From an uncultured Clostridia bacterium (lineage in GTDB: Bacteria > Bacillota > Clostridia > Oscillospirales > Ruminococcaceae): DNA of 64,000 bases. Positions 1 to 8,628 of this stretch are shown here, one piece after another. Under the pieces are notes generated by a model that did not search any database, was not told the DNA's origin, and saw only the letters and a list, made by a program, of their open reading frames with translations. Made by a program: the position numbers and the translations under genes. The stretch covers positions 62,001-126,000 of the forward strand of contig CALWNQ010000003.1 in the NCBI GenBank assembly GCA_944382875.1, in the 5' to 3' direction. Each line of letters opens with the position of its first letter. Position 1 is the stretch's first letter.

Positions 1-492
1 CTCTACAATCTGATAAACGCTCGCCTGAGACTGGGAGAAGCAAAATTCGGGATATTCCTCCATAATGTGCAGCATCGTGCGGAAGGTTGCCAGCGTCGCT
101 GCAACCGTTTCGTGGAAGCTCCACATCCAGTTCATGTCGATGTGGGCGTGTGCTGCAAGAATCAGCTTGTATTCTTTTGCCGCATCCTGCATAGGAAGAA
201 GCATCTCCTCTGCTTTTTCCGCCTGCTCAATGGTGACGGTACCGGTTCTATCGGTGCAGTCCAGCAGATAATCCAGCGCTTTTTCGATCAGATCATCATA
301 TTTACGGGAATTTGCCCCCGACAGACGCATGGCAAAGTCCAGTTCTCCCAAAATCCGGACAACCGCACGGTGCGGTGTTGTGATATGGTAGAGTTCCTCC
401 TCCGGCATACCAAAGGTGTACTCAAAATGCATTTTTTCCCGGTTGCCGCCGATAGAACGTTTCAGCCGGCTGAATTTGGTAGCAAGATTCAT
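1..492 (-). CDS. alpha-mannosidase, GH38 family (N-terminal part, cut by window edge)
   Basis: Only the first 164 codons lie in the window; the frame is still open at base 1. The visible part carries a motif reading AHAHIDMNWMW near residue 115, the GH38 metal-binding His-x-Asp signature preceded by a hydrophobic strand. The roughly 110 residues before it resemble the N-terminal extension of larger cytosolic GH38 enzymes rather than the short form seen at 39749-45161, where the motif lies within the first 16 residues. It should remove alpha-linked mannose from oligosaccharides in the cytoplasm, using zinc. It has its own promoter just upstream and follows the sugar importer operon in the same direction, so the two may share a substrate. 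The family call is good; the linkage specificity is unknown. Confidence 0.85.
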   Translation of the reverse strand, partial: MNLATKFSRLKRSIGGNREKMHFEYTFGMPEEELYHITTPHRAVVRILGELDFAMRLSGANSRKYDDLIEKALDYLLDCTDRTGTVTIEQAEKAEEMLLPMQDAAKEYKLILAAHAHIDMNWMWSFHETVAATLATFRTMLHIMEEYPEFCFSQSQASVYQIVE

Positions 493-548
493 AGCGCTAT
501 CCTCCTGACTTACATAAAAATATAACGGTTTCCTTAATCTTTTTATTC

Positions 549-577
549 ATTATATCATGCAAAAATTTTATTGTCAA
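549..577 (-). promoter_or_regulatory. promoter of the partial GH38 gene
   Basis: Read on the minus strand there is a TTGACA box (572-577), a 17-base spacer and a TATAAT box (549-554). This is a perfect consensus SigA promoter about 57 bases upstream of the ATG at 492. It separates this gene from the importer operon, which ends at a terminator just before it. Confidence 0.8.
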
Positions 578-637
578 TTCACTATTTTTCAATTTAATTA
601 TTTTAAATACAAGTTTTATTTTACTCAAATAGAAATA

Positions 638-664
638 GAGGGCTGCCTCTGTAAGGCAGCCCTC
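638..664 (-). terminator. rho-independent terminator of the sugar importer operon
   Basis: A perfect 10-bp stem (GAGGGCTGCC with GGCAGCCCTC) has a 7-base loop, and a T-rich stretch follows on the minus strand. It lies 13 bases after the stop of the binding-protein gene. Confidence 0.8.
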
Positions 665-676
665 CAAAGTCCGTCA

Positions 677-2353
677 TTACTGAGCGTTTGCTTCTTTATA
701 ACGATCGTACTGAGCCTGTTTGATTTCTACATAGCGGGAAACGCCAAGGCCATCCAACTGTTTCACAAAGGAATCCCAATCAGAATCGAAGTTCCAGACG
801 CCGGTTACAAAGTTCGCACGAGCTTCCTGGAGGTAAGTATCGATATCGGTTACCATTGCATTGATTTCAGTAGATTCGTCAATGGTGGGAACCAGGCTAG
901 GCATCAGGTCAGGTTTATACTGCTCGGAAACCTCAGTGTAATCAGACATACGCTCTTCGGTGTTGTCCGCGCCATCCTGGCGACGGGCAATTTCCATCGG
1001 TTCGCTGTCAACATACCAAGTGGGGATAGATCCGCCGTATACAAACAGACCATACTGGAATGCGCCGAGCTGTGGGCCGCCCTCGTAATCGAGGATCTCA
1101 TCGGTGTAACGGATTTTGCCTTCCTCATCCAGATTGTAGGTAACGCCTTCTTTACCGAATGCGCTGAAGGTTACGCCTTCTTCGCCGTAGAAGTAGTCAG
1201 CCCACTGAATCAGGGTTCCAGGAGCCTTGCAAGCATCAGTGATAGTAAACGCGGAAGTGCCACGAACTGGGAAGTCACACCAGGACTGAACGGGTTCTTC
1301 ACCGCTGGGACCAGTCAGAACACTAATTGCAGTGTAATCATTGATAGCATCGTTGTACAGGTAGTTGGAACCAACCCAGCCGTACATACCAACGATATCG
1401 TTCACAGAACCGTCGGTAACCCAGTTTTCATAAGCAGCGTTGCCGAAGCTTTCCGGATGCATATAACCTTTGCTCCACCAGTCAGCCATCTGCTGCCAGA
1501 TCTGTTTCATACCGTCAGAGGTATACAGGAACTGAACCTGATCGTTATCATCAATGTAATAACGCTCAGAGATGGGTTTCAAGCCGTTGTCGCCGATGCC
1601 ATAGCTGCCTGCCAGCTGCTGCTCGAGGTATGTGATGCTGCCGGGAGCATAGTAAATGCCATATTCGTCATCGGGATCACCGTTGCCGTTTGCATCCTGA
1701 GTCTTAAAGGCTTCCAGGACTGCGCTCAGCTCATCAACAGTGGTAGGAACATCCATGCCAACGTTGTCAAGCCAATTCTGGTTGATGTAGTAACGCAGGT
1801 TTGCCTGTACAAGGTCGGTCATAACCCAAGGCATGGAGTAGATACCGCCATCGGGCATCGTACAGGAAGCAATACCGCCTTCAATGCTCTCGAGAAGAGC
1901 TTTCAGGTTGGGAGCATACTCGTCCATATACGGAGCAATGTTCACAAAAGTGCCTTCACTGCCGTAACGGTTCAGTTCATCGGTGCTAAAGCTAATCTGC
2001 CAGAAAGCATCGGGTTTATCGTCAGAAGTCAGAAGCAGTGTTTTCTGCTCGGCTACAGCAGTGGAAGGAATTTCCTGCCAGTTAATGTGGATACCGGTCA
2101 TGGACTCATATTCTTCCCAAATCCACCATTCGTTCATAGGCGGGTTTACATCGCCGGCGGCGTTGCATGCGATTGTGAATTCTTTAATGCTGTCATCGTT
2201 GGGAAGATTTGCTGTGTCATCGCCTTCGGTTGCGCTGGTGCCAGTAGAAGTGTCATTGCCAGCGGTCGAAGAACCGTCGTTTCCGCCGCAGCTTGCCATT
2301 ACAGACATTGTCATCATTGCTGCCAGCAGTGAAACAAAAACTCTTTTTTTCAT
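677..2353 (-). CDS. extracellular sugar-binding lipoprotein of an ABC importer (LplA-like)
   Basis: A 558-residue solute-binding protein. It starts with a lipoprotein signal peptide: MKKR, a hydrophobic core and a VMASC lipobox with Cys22 as the lipidated residue, followed by a low-complexity Gly/Ser/Thr linker to about residue 50. Its length and the two permeases upstream fit the LplA/YtcQ group of oligosaccharide-binding proteins used with LplB/LplC permeases. The start was set at the ATG at 2353, which has AAAGGAG at good spacing and gives a proper signal peptide; an upstream ATG at 2407 would add 18 residues before the signal. It is the third gene of the operon permease-permease-binding protein. 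No ATPase gene is in the cluster, so a shared MsmX-type ATPase is presumably supplied from elsewhere. The substrate is unknown; the neighbouring GH38 gene suggests a mannose-containing glycan. Confidence 0.88.
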   Translation of the reverse strand: MKKRVFVSLLAAMMTMSVMASCGGNDGSSTAGNDTSTGTSATEGDDTANLPNDDSIKEFTIACNAAGDVNPPMNEWWIWEEYESMTGIHINWQEIPSTAVAEQKTLLLTSDDKPDAFWQISFSTDELNRYGSEGTFVNIAPYMDEYAPNLKALLESIEGGIASCTMPDGGIYSMPWVMTDLVQANLRYYINQNWLDNVGMDVPTTVDELSAVLEAFKTQDANGNGDPDDEYGIYYAPGSITYLEQQLAGSYGIGDNGLKPISERYYIDDNDQVQFLYTSDGMKQIWQQMADWWSKGYMHPESFGNAAYENWVTDGSVNDIVGMYGWVGSNYLYNDAINDYTAISVLTGPSGEEPVQSWCDFPVRGTSAFTITDACKAPGTLIQWADYFYGEEGVTFSAFGKEGVTYNLDEEGKIRYTDEILDYEGGPQLGAFQYGLFVYGGSIPTWYVDSEPMEIARRQDGADNTEERMSDYTEVSEQYKPDLMPSLVPTIDESTEINAMVTDIDTYLQEARANFVTGVWNFDSDWDSFVKQLDGLGVSRYVEIKQAQYDRYKEANAQ

Positions 2354-2410
2354 ACTAAATCTCCTTTCATATTCCACAGGCTTCCTTATTGAAGCCATGG
2401 TTAACAAAAC

Positions 2411-3316
2411 TTAGCCTTTGATTGCACCGACCATAACGCCTTTTGCGAAGAATTTTTGCACCAACGGATAAATCACGAAAATCGGTACAGTCGAAACTAC
2501 GATAACGGCGTATTTCAGTCCCAAACGGGCCATCATTCGATCGGAATAACCAGAGTCGGATACAACATCCATCATGTCGGAAGCCTGGTTCTGCAACAGA
2601 ATCTCACGCAGTACAAGCTGCAATGGGTAAAGTTTCCGGTTGGTGATGTAAATCATTGCAGAGAAGTAGTCGTTCCAACGGCCAACACCGTAATAAAGCG
2701 CGATAACTGCGATAATCGGAACCGAAAGCGGCAACACAATCTGCAACAGCAGTCGGAAGTTGGTACAGCCGTCTACCTTTGCGGCTTCTTCCAGCTCCAA
2801 CGGGATACGGGACTGGAAATAAGTTCTCATTATAATGATATTGTACATACCTACGGCCGAAGGGATAATGATTGCCCAGAAGGTATTCCGCAGGCCTAAT
2901 GCATCTACAACCAAGTAGGTTGGGATCAAACCGCCACTGAAGAACATCGTAAAAGTGAACATCAGTGTAAAGAAGGTTTTACCCTTGAAATTGCGTTTGG
3001 AAAGTGGATATGCGCCGCAGATATTCATCACGACATTCAATGTCGTACCGACCAACGTATAAAGAATGGAGTTGATAAAACCGGTGATGAAATCCTGGTC
3101 ACGGAAAACAAGCTTATAGCTCTCAAAATTAAATTCCTTGGGCCAGAACAAAAATGCATTCTGATAAATTTCCAACGGGTTTGTAAAGGAAGCAACCAAT
3201 ACAAACCAGATGGGGTAGATGATAATAACCATGACAAATGCCAGTATGACGAGCGCTACACCACGGAATATTTTATCGCTCGCAGCAAGCTGGATTTGAT
3301 TGTTTTTCTTACTCAT
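2411..3316 (-). CDS. sugar ABC transporter permease, LplC/YtcP-like
   Basis: A 301-residue inner-membrane permease with about six hydrophobic segments. It carries the binding-protein-dependent permease EAA loop around residues 185-205 (LELEEAAKVDGCTN), which docks the ATPase. The start was placed at the ATG at 3316, which has GAGGG at 7 bases, rather than at 3343, which would overlap the upstream gene. It is the second gene of the importer operon, 20 bases after the first permease. It forms the channel together with that permease and receives substrate from the lipoprotein encoded downstream. Confidence 0.9.
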   Translation of the reverse strand: MSKKNNQIQLAASDKIFRGVALVILAFVMVIIIYPIWFVLVASFTNPLEIYQNAFLFWPKEFNFESYKLVFRDQDFITGFINSILYTLVGTTLNVVMNICGAYPLSKRNFKGKTFFTLMFTFTMFFSGGLIPTYLVVDALGLRNTFWAIIIPSAVGMYNIIIMRTYFQSRIPLELEEAAKVDGCTNFRLLLQIVLPLSVPIIAVIALYYGVGRWNDYFSAMIYITNRKLYPLQLVLREILLQNQASDMMDVVSDSGYSDRMMARLGLKYAVIVVSTVPIFVIYPLVQKFFAKGVMVGAIKG

Positions 3317-3336
3317 ACAGACCCTCTTTTCCCACA

Positions 3337-4326
3337 TTACCACAAAGATGTTTCACTGACTCGTTTTGCAATGCTATTGGCAATAATCAGGATAATGAAA
3401 TTGATTACGTTGTTGAAAAGACCGACCATTGTGGAGAAGCTGTACTGTGCCTGCTGTAAACCGGATTTATACACGTAGGTTGAAATAATTTCAGACGATG
3501 TCAGGTTCAAGCTTGTCTGCATCAGGAAAACTTTTTCATAACCGATGTTCAACACGTTACCAATTGCCATGATTGCAAGAATGATAATTGTCGGAGAAAT
3601 GGAAGGAATCGTGATGTACCAAATTTGTTTCAGTTTGCTTGCACCGTCTAGGCGGGCTGCTTCATACATATCCACCGGAACGCCTTCGATTGCCGCCGAA
3701 TAGATAACGGAACTCCAGCCCATGCCCTGCCATACACCTGTCCACACATAAAGGTGATAGAATGCGCTCGGCTCATTGATGATGCTCTGTTCCGCAGAAT
3801 ATCCGAACACCCGAAGAATCGAATCAACAAAACCGGTCTGGGGAGTCAGGAACATAATAATCATACTGACCATAACTACGGTTGAAATGAAGTTTGGTGC
3901 ATAAGAAATTGCCTGCATTGTTACCCGCAATCTCTTTGTCCGCACCTCGTTGAACAGCAACGCCAGGATTACCGGAGCCGGAATGCTGATAATCAAGCTG
4001 TAAACAGACATGATTAACGTATTCTTAATGACACGTCCAAAATACAATGAATTGATGAAACGTGTCAGGTGATCAAGTCCTACCCACGGGCTGTCTGCAA
4101 AACCCAACGCCGGTGAATAATTCTTGAACGCAATCTGAATTCCGTACATTGGGATATATGCAAATATCACAAAATACACAACGACGGGGAGAATTAAGAG
4201 GTAGACGTCATAATCCCGTTTGAGCGCCTTCGCCCAATCATGAAGCTGGAATTTTAGCCATCCTCCAAAACCGCCCTTTGCGTTACCGGAGGGTTTGTTT
4301 TTCTTAACTGCTGCTTTAGTTTGCAT
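3337..4326 (-). CDS. sugar ABC transporter permease, LplB/YtcP-partner type
   Basis: A 329-residue permease, first gene of the importer operon. A basic cytoplasmic N-terminus of about 45 residues is followed by six hydrophobic segments and an EAA loop reading MYEAARLDGASK near residue 210. The ATG at 4326 was preferred because it has a strong GAGGGG site; the longer frame from 4359 has no good site. The gene is transcribed from a consensus promoter at 4406-4434, back to back with the regulator gene, which suggests direct control by that regulator. Confidence 0.9.
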   Translation of the reverse strand: MQTKAAVKKNKPSGNAKGGFGGWLKFQLHDWAKALKRDYDVYLLILPVVVYFVIFAYIPMYGIQIAFKNYSPALGFADSPWVGLDHLTRFINSLYFGRVIKNTLIMSVYSLIISIPAPVILALLFNEVRTKRLRVTMQAISYAPNFISTVVMVSMIIMFLTPQTGFVDSILRVFGYSAEQSIINEPSAFYHLYVWTGVWQGMGWSSVIYSAAIEGVPVDMYEAARLDGASKLKQIWYITIPSISPTIIILAIMAIGNVLNIGYEKVFLMQTSLNLTSSEIISTYVYKSGLQQAQYSFSTMVGLFNNVINFIILIIANSIAKRVSETSLW

Positions 4327-4405
4327 TATACCCCTCTTTTCCTTTCTTTTGGTTAGCAAATTACCAAACTCATCTTCACTCTTTTGGAAGATTTCTGTTG
4401 AATTT

Positions 4406-4434
4406 ATTATAACGCTGAATTTCTACAATGTCAA
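4406..4434 (-). promoter_or_regulatory. consensus promoter of the sugar importer operon
   Basis: On the minus strand TTGACA (4429-4434), a 17-base spacer and TATAAT (4406-4411) form a perfect SigA-type promoter, 80 bases upstream of the first permease start. A promoter this strong next to a divergent repressor-type gene suggests control by repression. Confidence 0.8.
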
Positions 4435-4615
4435 TATATCAATTACATAACAACCATATAATTGTAATATATACATATATAAATTTATAAAATTTTGTGT
4501 AAATTACTAATTGATTTTTCCGTTTTTTTATTTGGAGTTTATTCCTATGAAGCTTTTATTACAGATTTTGTGTAATACGGCTGTGTTTACCCCCTTTTTT
4601 TCGGAAAGATGTATA

Positions 4616-4644
4616 TTGTTATCTCATGTTGTATGGTTTATAAT
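4616..4644 (+). promoter_or_regulatory. promoter of the GntR/LacI-type regulator
   Basis: TTGTTA (4616-4621), a 17-base spacer and TATAAT (4639-4644). The predicted transcription start, around 4651, falls inside the GGGGGTG ribosome-binding sequence. The transcript would then have almost no leader, which bears on where translation begins. Confidence 0.55.
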
Positions 4645-4654
4645 AAAAAAGGGG

Positions 4655-5773
4655 GTGTTTTCCATTAGCAATCTATTCAAATCTTCCGCTCCTGAAACAT
4701 TGTATGAGCAGATTCAAAAAGATCTTCGACACAAAATCAACACAGGTGTTTACCAGGATAATGAGCGGATTCCGAGCGAAAACGAATTGTGTAAAATATA
4801 CAATGTCAGCAGAATAACTGTAACCAAAGCGTTATCAGAACTTTCTCTTGACGGGTACATCTACCGGATCCAAGGGAAAGGTTCTTTTGTAACGCCAAAA
4901 GATTCCAGGCCAACTATCTCATCGTCTGAAAAAAAAGGCTCCACCATCAAGATCGGATTGATCATTCCGGAAAATCAAGATTATCACAGTTCCTCGCTGA
5001 TTCGCGCAATCACTCAAACATTACCGTTTCCGGACTATTTTGTGGAAACTGTGTTTTCCCGTTATCCGGGGCTGGAAGAGTTTGCGCTAAAACACTTTTT
5101 ACAGCAGCAATATCAAGGCATGATTATTTTCCCGAACGATTTTGAATTTTACAGTGACATCATTCTCAAAATGCACCTGGAACAGTATCCGTTCGTGTTA
5201 ATCGACCGCGTCTTTAATAATCTACCCTGCCACAGCGTTTATTGCAACAATGAAGGCGGTTCTCAGCTTGCGGTCGACCACTTTTTGAAAAACGGTCATA
5301 GAAAGATCGCCTTTGTGGGCGGTGCCCCTTTGAAAGAACAGGTTACATTTTCCCGATATACCGGCTACATAAAAGCGGTTTCCCAAAAAGGATTGCGCCT
5401 GTTTTTTTACGATAACTTTTTCAATCAGTCGGGTTATCCCAACGTTCAGGAAAAATTGGTCGAGGATATTCTAAGCGGCCATATTACCGCGGCGCTTGCT
5501 TCTAACAGCGCTACCGCCATTTTCCTTTACAGCCTTTGCGAAAAGCACAGGATCCGTATCCCACAGGACCTTTCTGTTATCTGTTTTGACAATCCGAGCC
5601 TGTTTCATAATACCGCAAGTTTTTTCACTCATATCGAACAGCAGTCTTTCCAAATTGGCCAGACTGCCGCACATATTCTGCAGGACCTGATCCAGACAGG
5701 ATCCTCTTCCCTGCCAACCTCTTTGATGCTGGAGCCACATTTGGTCGAGGGAAGTTCGGTCAAAAGCATTTAA
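4655..5773 (+). CDS. transcription regulator, GntR DNA-binding domain with LacI-type sugar-sensing domain
   Basis: About 372 residues. Residues 15-80 form a GntR winged helix (SAPETLYEQI to GKGSFVTP). Residues 100-370 look like a periplasmic-binding-protein fold as in LacI regulators. This is the AraR-type arrangement, in which a sugar or sugar phosphate releases the repressor from DNA. It is divergent from the sugar importer and probably controls it. The start is uncertain: GTG at 4655 is the only standard start near the domain edge. However, the sequence AAAAAAGGGGGTG at 4645-4657 is a near-perfect Shine-Dalgarno, and the codon at the right spacing after it is ATT (4664). A terminator follows the stop immediately. 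Confidence 0.85.
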   Translation: MFSISNLFKSSAPETLYEQIQKDLRHKINTGVYQDNERIPSENELCKIYNVSRITVTKALSELSLDGYIYRIQGKGSFVTPKDSRPTISSSEKKGSTIKIGLIIPENQDYHSSSLIRAITQTLPFPDYFVETVFSRYPGLEEFALKHFLQQQYQGMIIFPNDFEFYSDIILKMHLEQYPFVLIDRVFNNLPCHSVYCNNEGGSQLAVDHFLKNGHRKIAFVGGAPLKEQVTFSRYTGYIKAVSQKGLRLFFYDNFFNQSGYPNVQEKLVEDILSGHITAALASNSATAIFLYSLCEKHRIRIPQDLSVICFDNPSLFHNTASFFTHIEQQSFQIGQTAAHILQDLIQTGSSSLPTSLMLEPHLVEGSSVKSI

Positions 5774-5807
5774 AAAACCCCCGGAAGTTGAAACTTCCGG
5801 GGGTTTT
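5772..5807. terminator. bidirectional terminator
   Basis: An 11-bp perfect stem (CCCCCGGAAGT, loop TGAA, ACTTCCGGGGG) is flanked by an A-run on the left and a T-run on the right. It ends both the regulator gene (plus strand) and the converging MerR-type gene (minus strand). Confidence 0.9.
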
Positions 5808-5809
5808 CA

Positions 5810-6779
5810 TTATTCTGAAGGAATCCGAACTGTTTCCATTTTACCCGAACTGGGTGCTGCCTGCAAACCGGTAACAGTAAGATAGCGGCAGCAGAAAGCA
5901 TCATCTGTCAGAACCGCTTCGAAAACTCGGTTTGTTTCAAGGTACTCCCCATTTTCTGGGCTTCCCGCCGCGGGATCTCCACCTGCAGCTGGATCAGAGC
6001 ATACGGCATATCGGGAAAAAGGCTGCGGCAAAGTGTCTCCCCTTCCGACCCCCGAAATACACCTAAAAAGGACTTCTCCTCTCCCGGCATTGTGATACGG
6101 GCGGCAAGTTCTGTTCCGTTGCCAAAATCCCCTTCCACTTGAAACGGCTCAGAAAGAAAGATACCCTCATCAGGACTCAAAGCCGAGTACATGGTAAAGA
6201 TCTGAACTGACCTCCAATACAGCAGCCATCCGGCTGCGCCGGCCAGAATCAGCACCGCAGCCGCCAGGATTGCAGCCCGGGTGAGAAGCTTCCGGCGACA
6301 TTCCACAAATCCAGCCGGCGCCGCGCTTTTTTCCCAAGCTCCTGCTTTTCCTCTTGGGTAAGGCCGTCCGCACGCCCGAAATCAAAGGTACAATCCACAG
6401 GAGCGCCTGCTTTCCCCTCTCGCAGAATCGCCTGCCCGAGGCTGCCGCCGTCCTGCCAGCTCTGTTTTGCAAGCCGCAGGAGTAGCGCCTGGTTTTCCGC
6501 CGCATCCTCCGATTCGGAGCGAAGCGCTTCGATCCTCTTTTCCAGAAAAGCGGATATATCCGCTCCGTTTTGGCTCATCGCTCCGATTTCCTCCAGCGAA
6601 AACCCAACGCTCCGCAGCGCCGCAATTTCCCGCAGCCGTTCAACGTCGGATTCGCTGTACTCTGTATAGGTGCGTCCTTGCCTCCATTCGCTCTGCGGAC
6701 AGAGCAGCCCCTTTTCCAGATAAAGCCGCACTGCCCGTTCGGTCAAGCTGGTTTTGTCACATACTTTCCGGATCTTCAT
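5810..6779 (-). pseudogene. MerR-type membrane-anchored regulator, interrupted by two frameshifts
   Basis: The first about 155 codons, from 6779, encode a MerR winged helix (MKIRKVCDKTSLTERAV, YLEKGLL, SLEEIGAM) and a coiled linker. The natural continuation, a transmembrane segment (LAAAVLILAGAAGWLLYW) and an extracytoplasmic domain, lies in the -1 frame from about 6330. It shifts by -1 again near 5955 to reach a coding tail that ends at 5810, just before the terminator. Both shifts fall at A-runs: AAAAAA at about 6325-6330 and AAAA near 5955. Restoring one A in each would join all three parts into one protein of about 320 residues. So either the gene is decaying, or the runs are miscalled, or slippage restores the frame. 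The intact family would be a ligand-responsive DNA-binding protein tethered to the membrane. It lies 76 bases after the ABC exporter genes. Confidence 0.6.
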
Positions 6780-6855
6780 CTCATCCTCCCCTTTCTGCTT
6801 TCAGGATACACTCTTACCCTGGGGAAGTGTCAAGGGGTTTTGCAAAATTTTGCGA

Positions 6856-8628
6856 TTATTGGAACTGCGACCGATAAAGCCCCGCGTAATATCCGCCTTT
6901 GGCCATCAGCTCGGCATGGGTGCCCTGTTCCACAATGTTGCCGCCATCGACCACAAGGATGTTGTCGGCGTGCTGAATAGTGGAAAGCCGGTGGGCGATG
7001 ATAAAGCAGGTTTTCCCCTTCATCAGCTCCTGCATGGCAGCCTGGATTTGGATTTCAGTCCGGGTGTCCACGTTGGAGGTCGCTTCGTCGAGGATGAGCA
7101 TGTTGGCATCGAGCAGCATCGCCCGCGCGATGGTGAGGAGCTGCTTCTGCCCCTGGGAAATATTGACGCCGTCCTCGTTCAGCTCAGTCTGATAACCCTG
7201 CGGCAGTCGCCGGATATATCCGTCAATACGGGCAGCTTTGGCGGCGGCCGAAACCTCCTCCATGGTAGCGCCAGGCTTGCCGTAGGCAATGTTGTCAAAG
7301 ATCGTCCCGTTAAAAAGCCAGGTGTCCTGTAATACCATCGCGTAGGAAAGTCGGAGACTCTTTCGGGTAACGTGCATAATGTCATGACCATCCACCGAAA
7401 TGATCCCACTTTGCGGGTCATAAAAGCGCATCAATAGATTGATCAGGGTAGTTTTGCCGGCGCCGGTGTGCCCAACGATCGCAACAGTGCTGCCAGCTGG
7501 CGCTTTCAGGTTCAAGTCCTTGATGATGATCTTTTCCGGAGTATAACCAAATCGAACGTGAGACATCTCAACGTCTCCATGGACATTTCGCAGCTCGATG
7601 GCATCGGGTTCGTCGAGCTTTTCCACCGGTTCATCCAACAATCGGAAGACACGTTCCGCCGCCGCACAGGCAGACTGCAACTCGCTTAAAATATTGGCCA
7701 TCTCGTTGATCGGGCCGGAAAATTTCCTGGAATACAGAACAAAGGAGGAGATGTTGCCGAGCGAAATGCTCCCCGCCAGATACAAAAGCGCCCCGAAAAC
7801 GCTGACCAGCGACAGAGAAATGTTGTTGATAAAGTTAACCGACGGACCGGTGACGCTGCCGTAATAGTCGGCGCGGTAAAAGGCGGTGACAGCCTCCTCA
7901 TTGCACTGGTCAAAACGGGACTGCATGGTGCTTTCCTGGTGGTAAGCTTTGGTCGTCTTCTGCCCCGAAACGATTTCCTCGGTAAAGCCGTTCAGCTCTC
8001 CGAGCTTTTCCGAACGGATGTGGAAAAGCGGCCGCACCTTTTTGGTCCGGTAGCGAGTAAAGAGGATGGAAGCCGGGATGGTGACGAAAAAGATGGTCAC
8101 CAGCGGCGGCGAGATCCGCACCATCATCACAAAAGAGCCAATGACTGTAATCGCACTGGTGCAAATCTGCAAAAGATCGTTGGAAAGAGAGGCGTTGACA
8201 ACATCGATGTCGTAGGAAATACGGCTTAAAATATCGCCGGTCTGATTGTGGTCAAAATAGTTTACCGGCAGATCGGCCAGCTTTTCAAAGACCTCTTTGC
8301 GCATCTGGTAGACGATTTTCTGGCTCAGCACGATCATCAGCGCCGAAAGAATGTAGGAAAGGACAGAAGAAGCAACATACAGCACCGCCATCCATCCGCA
8401 GTAATAGAAGACCGTTTCAAAGATGACCGCTCCTTTTCCCGGCTCGATGGCGTTGATCGCGTAGCCGGACAGGGTGGGGCCGACGAGTGCAAGCAGGTTG
8501 CTCGATATGGTCAAAAGCAGCGCCGCGAACACCAGGCCTTTGTGCCGCATCAGGTAGGTCCCAAGCCGCAGCAGGATCCGGCTTTTCGGCTGGGTGGTTT
8601 TGTTGCTGCGTTTGTAATATTTAGCCAA
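6856..8628 (-). CDS. ABC exporter half-transporter (membrane plus ATPase), second of pair
   Basis: About 590 residues: six transmembrane segments in residues 20-315, then an ATPase domain with Walker A GHTGAGKTT, signature ISQGQ and Walker B MLILDEATSNVD, and an H-loop in IAHRLSTI. It should pair with the adjacent half-transporter to form a heterodimeric exporter (drugs, lipids or peptides; substrate unknown). The signature here is ISQGQ instead of LSGGQ, whereas the partner has LSGGQ. Asymmetric ATP sites are typical of such heterodimers. The start was set at TTG 8628, which has GGGAGG 9 bases upstream and overlaps the upstream stop by 8 bases; GTG 8664 has no ribosome site. Confidence 0.9.
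   Translation of the reverse strand: MAKYYKRSNKTTQPKSRILLRLGTYLMRHKGLVFAALLLTISSNLLALVGPTLSGYAINAIEPGKGAVIFETVFYYCGWMAVLYVASSVLSYILSALMIVLSQKIVYQMRKEVFEKLADLPVNYFDHNQTGDILSRISYDIDVVNASLSNDLLQICTSAITVIGSFVMMVRISPPLVTIFFVTIPASILFTRYRTKKVRPLFHIRSEKLGELNGFTEEIVSGQKTTKAYHQESTMQSRFDQCNEEAVTAFYRADYYGSVTGPSVNFINNISLSLVSVFGALLYLAGSISLGNISSFVLYSRKFSGPINEMANILSELQSACAAAERVFRLLDEPVEKLDEPDAIELRNVHGDVEMSHVRFGYTPEKIIIKDLNLKAPAGSTVAIVGHTGAGKTTLINLLMRFYDPQSGIISVDGHDIMHVTRKSLRLSYAMVLQDTWLFNGTIFDNIAYGKPGATMEEVSAAAKAARIDGYIRRLPQGYQTELNEDGVNISQGQKQLLTIARAMLLDANMLILDEATSNVDTRTEIQIQAAMQELMKGKTCFIIAHRLSTIQHADNILVVDGGNIVEQGTHAELMAKGGYYAGLYRSQFQ

Larger units (their letters stand above)
4327..4654. other. divergent intergenic region between importer and regulator
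   Basis: About 328 AT-rich bases without a gene. It holds the importer promoter (4406-4434), the regulator promoter (4616-4644) and a small palindrome TGTA-ATATA-TACA at 4463-4475 that could be an operator for the GntR-type protein. The palindrome is short and lies in very AT-rich sequence, so it may be chance. A frame running in from 4511 encodes a hydrophobic stretch unlike any regulator and is treated as non-coding. Confidence 0.4.

Noticed and set aside
557-2332. A 591-codon plus-strand frame
   Set aside because: It mirrors the sugar-binding lipoprotein gene; the minus strand has the signal peptide, lipobox and ribosome site.
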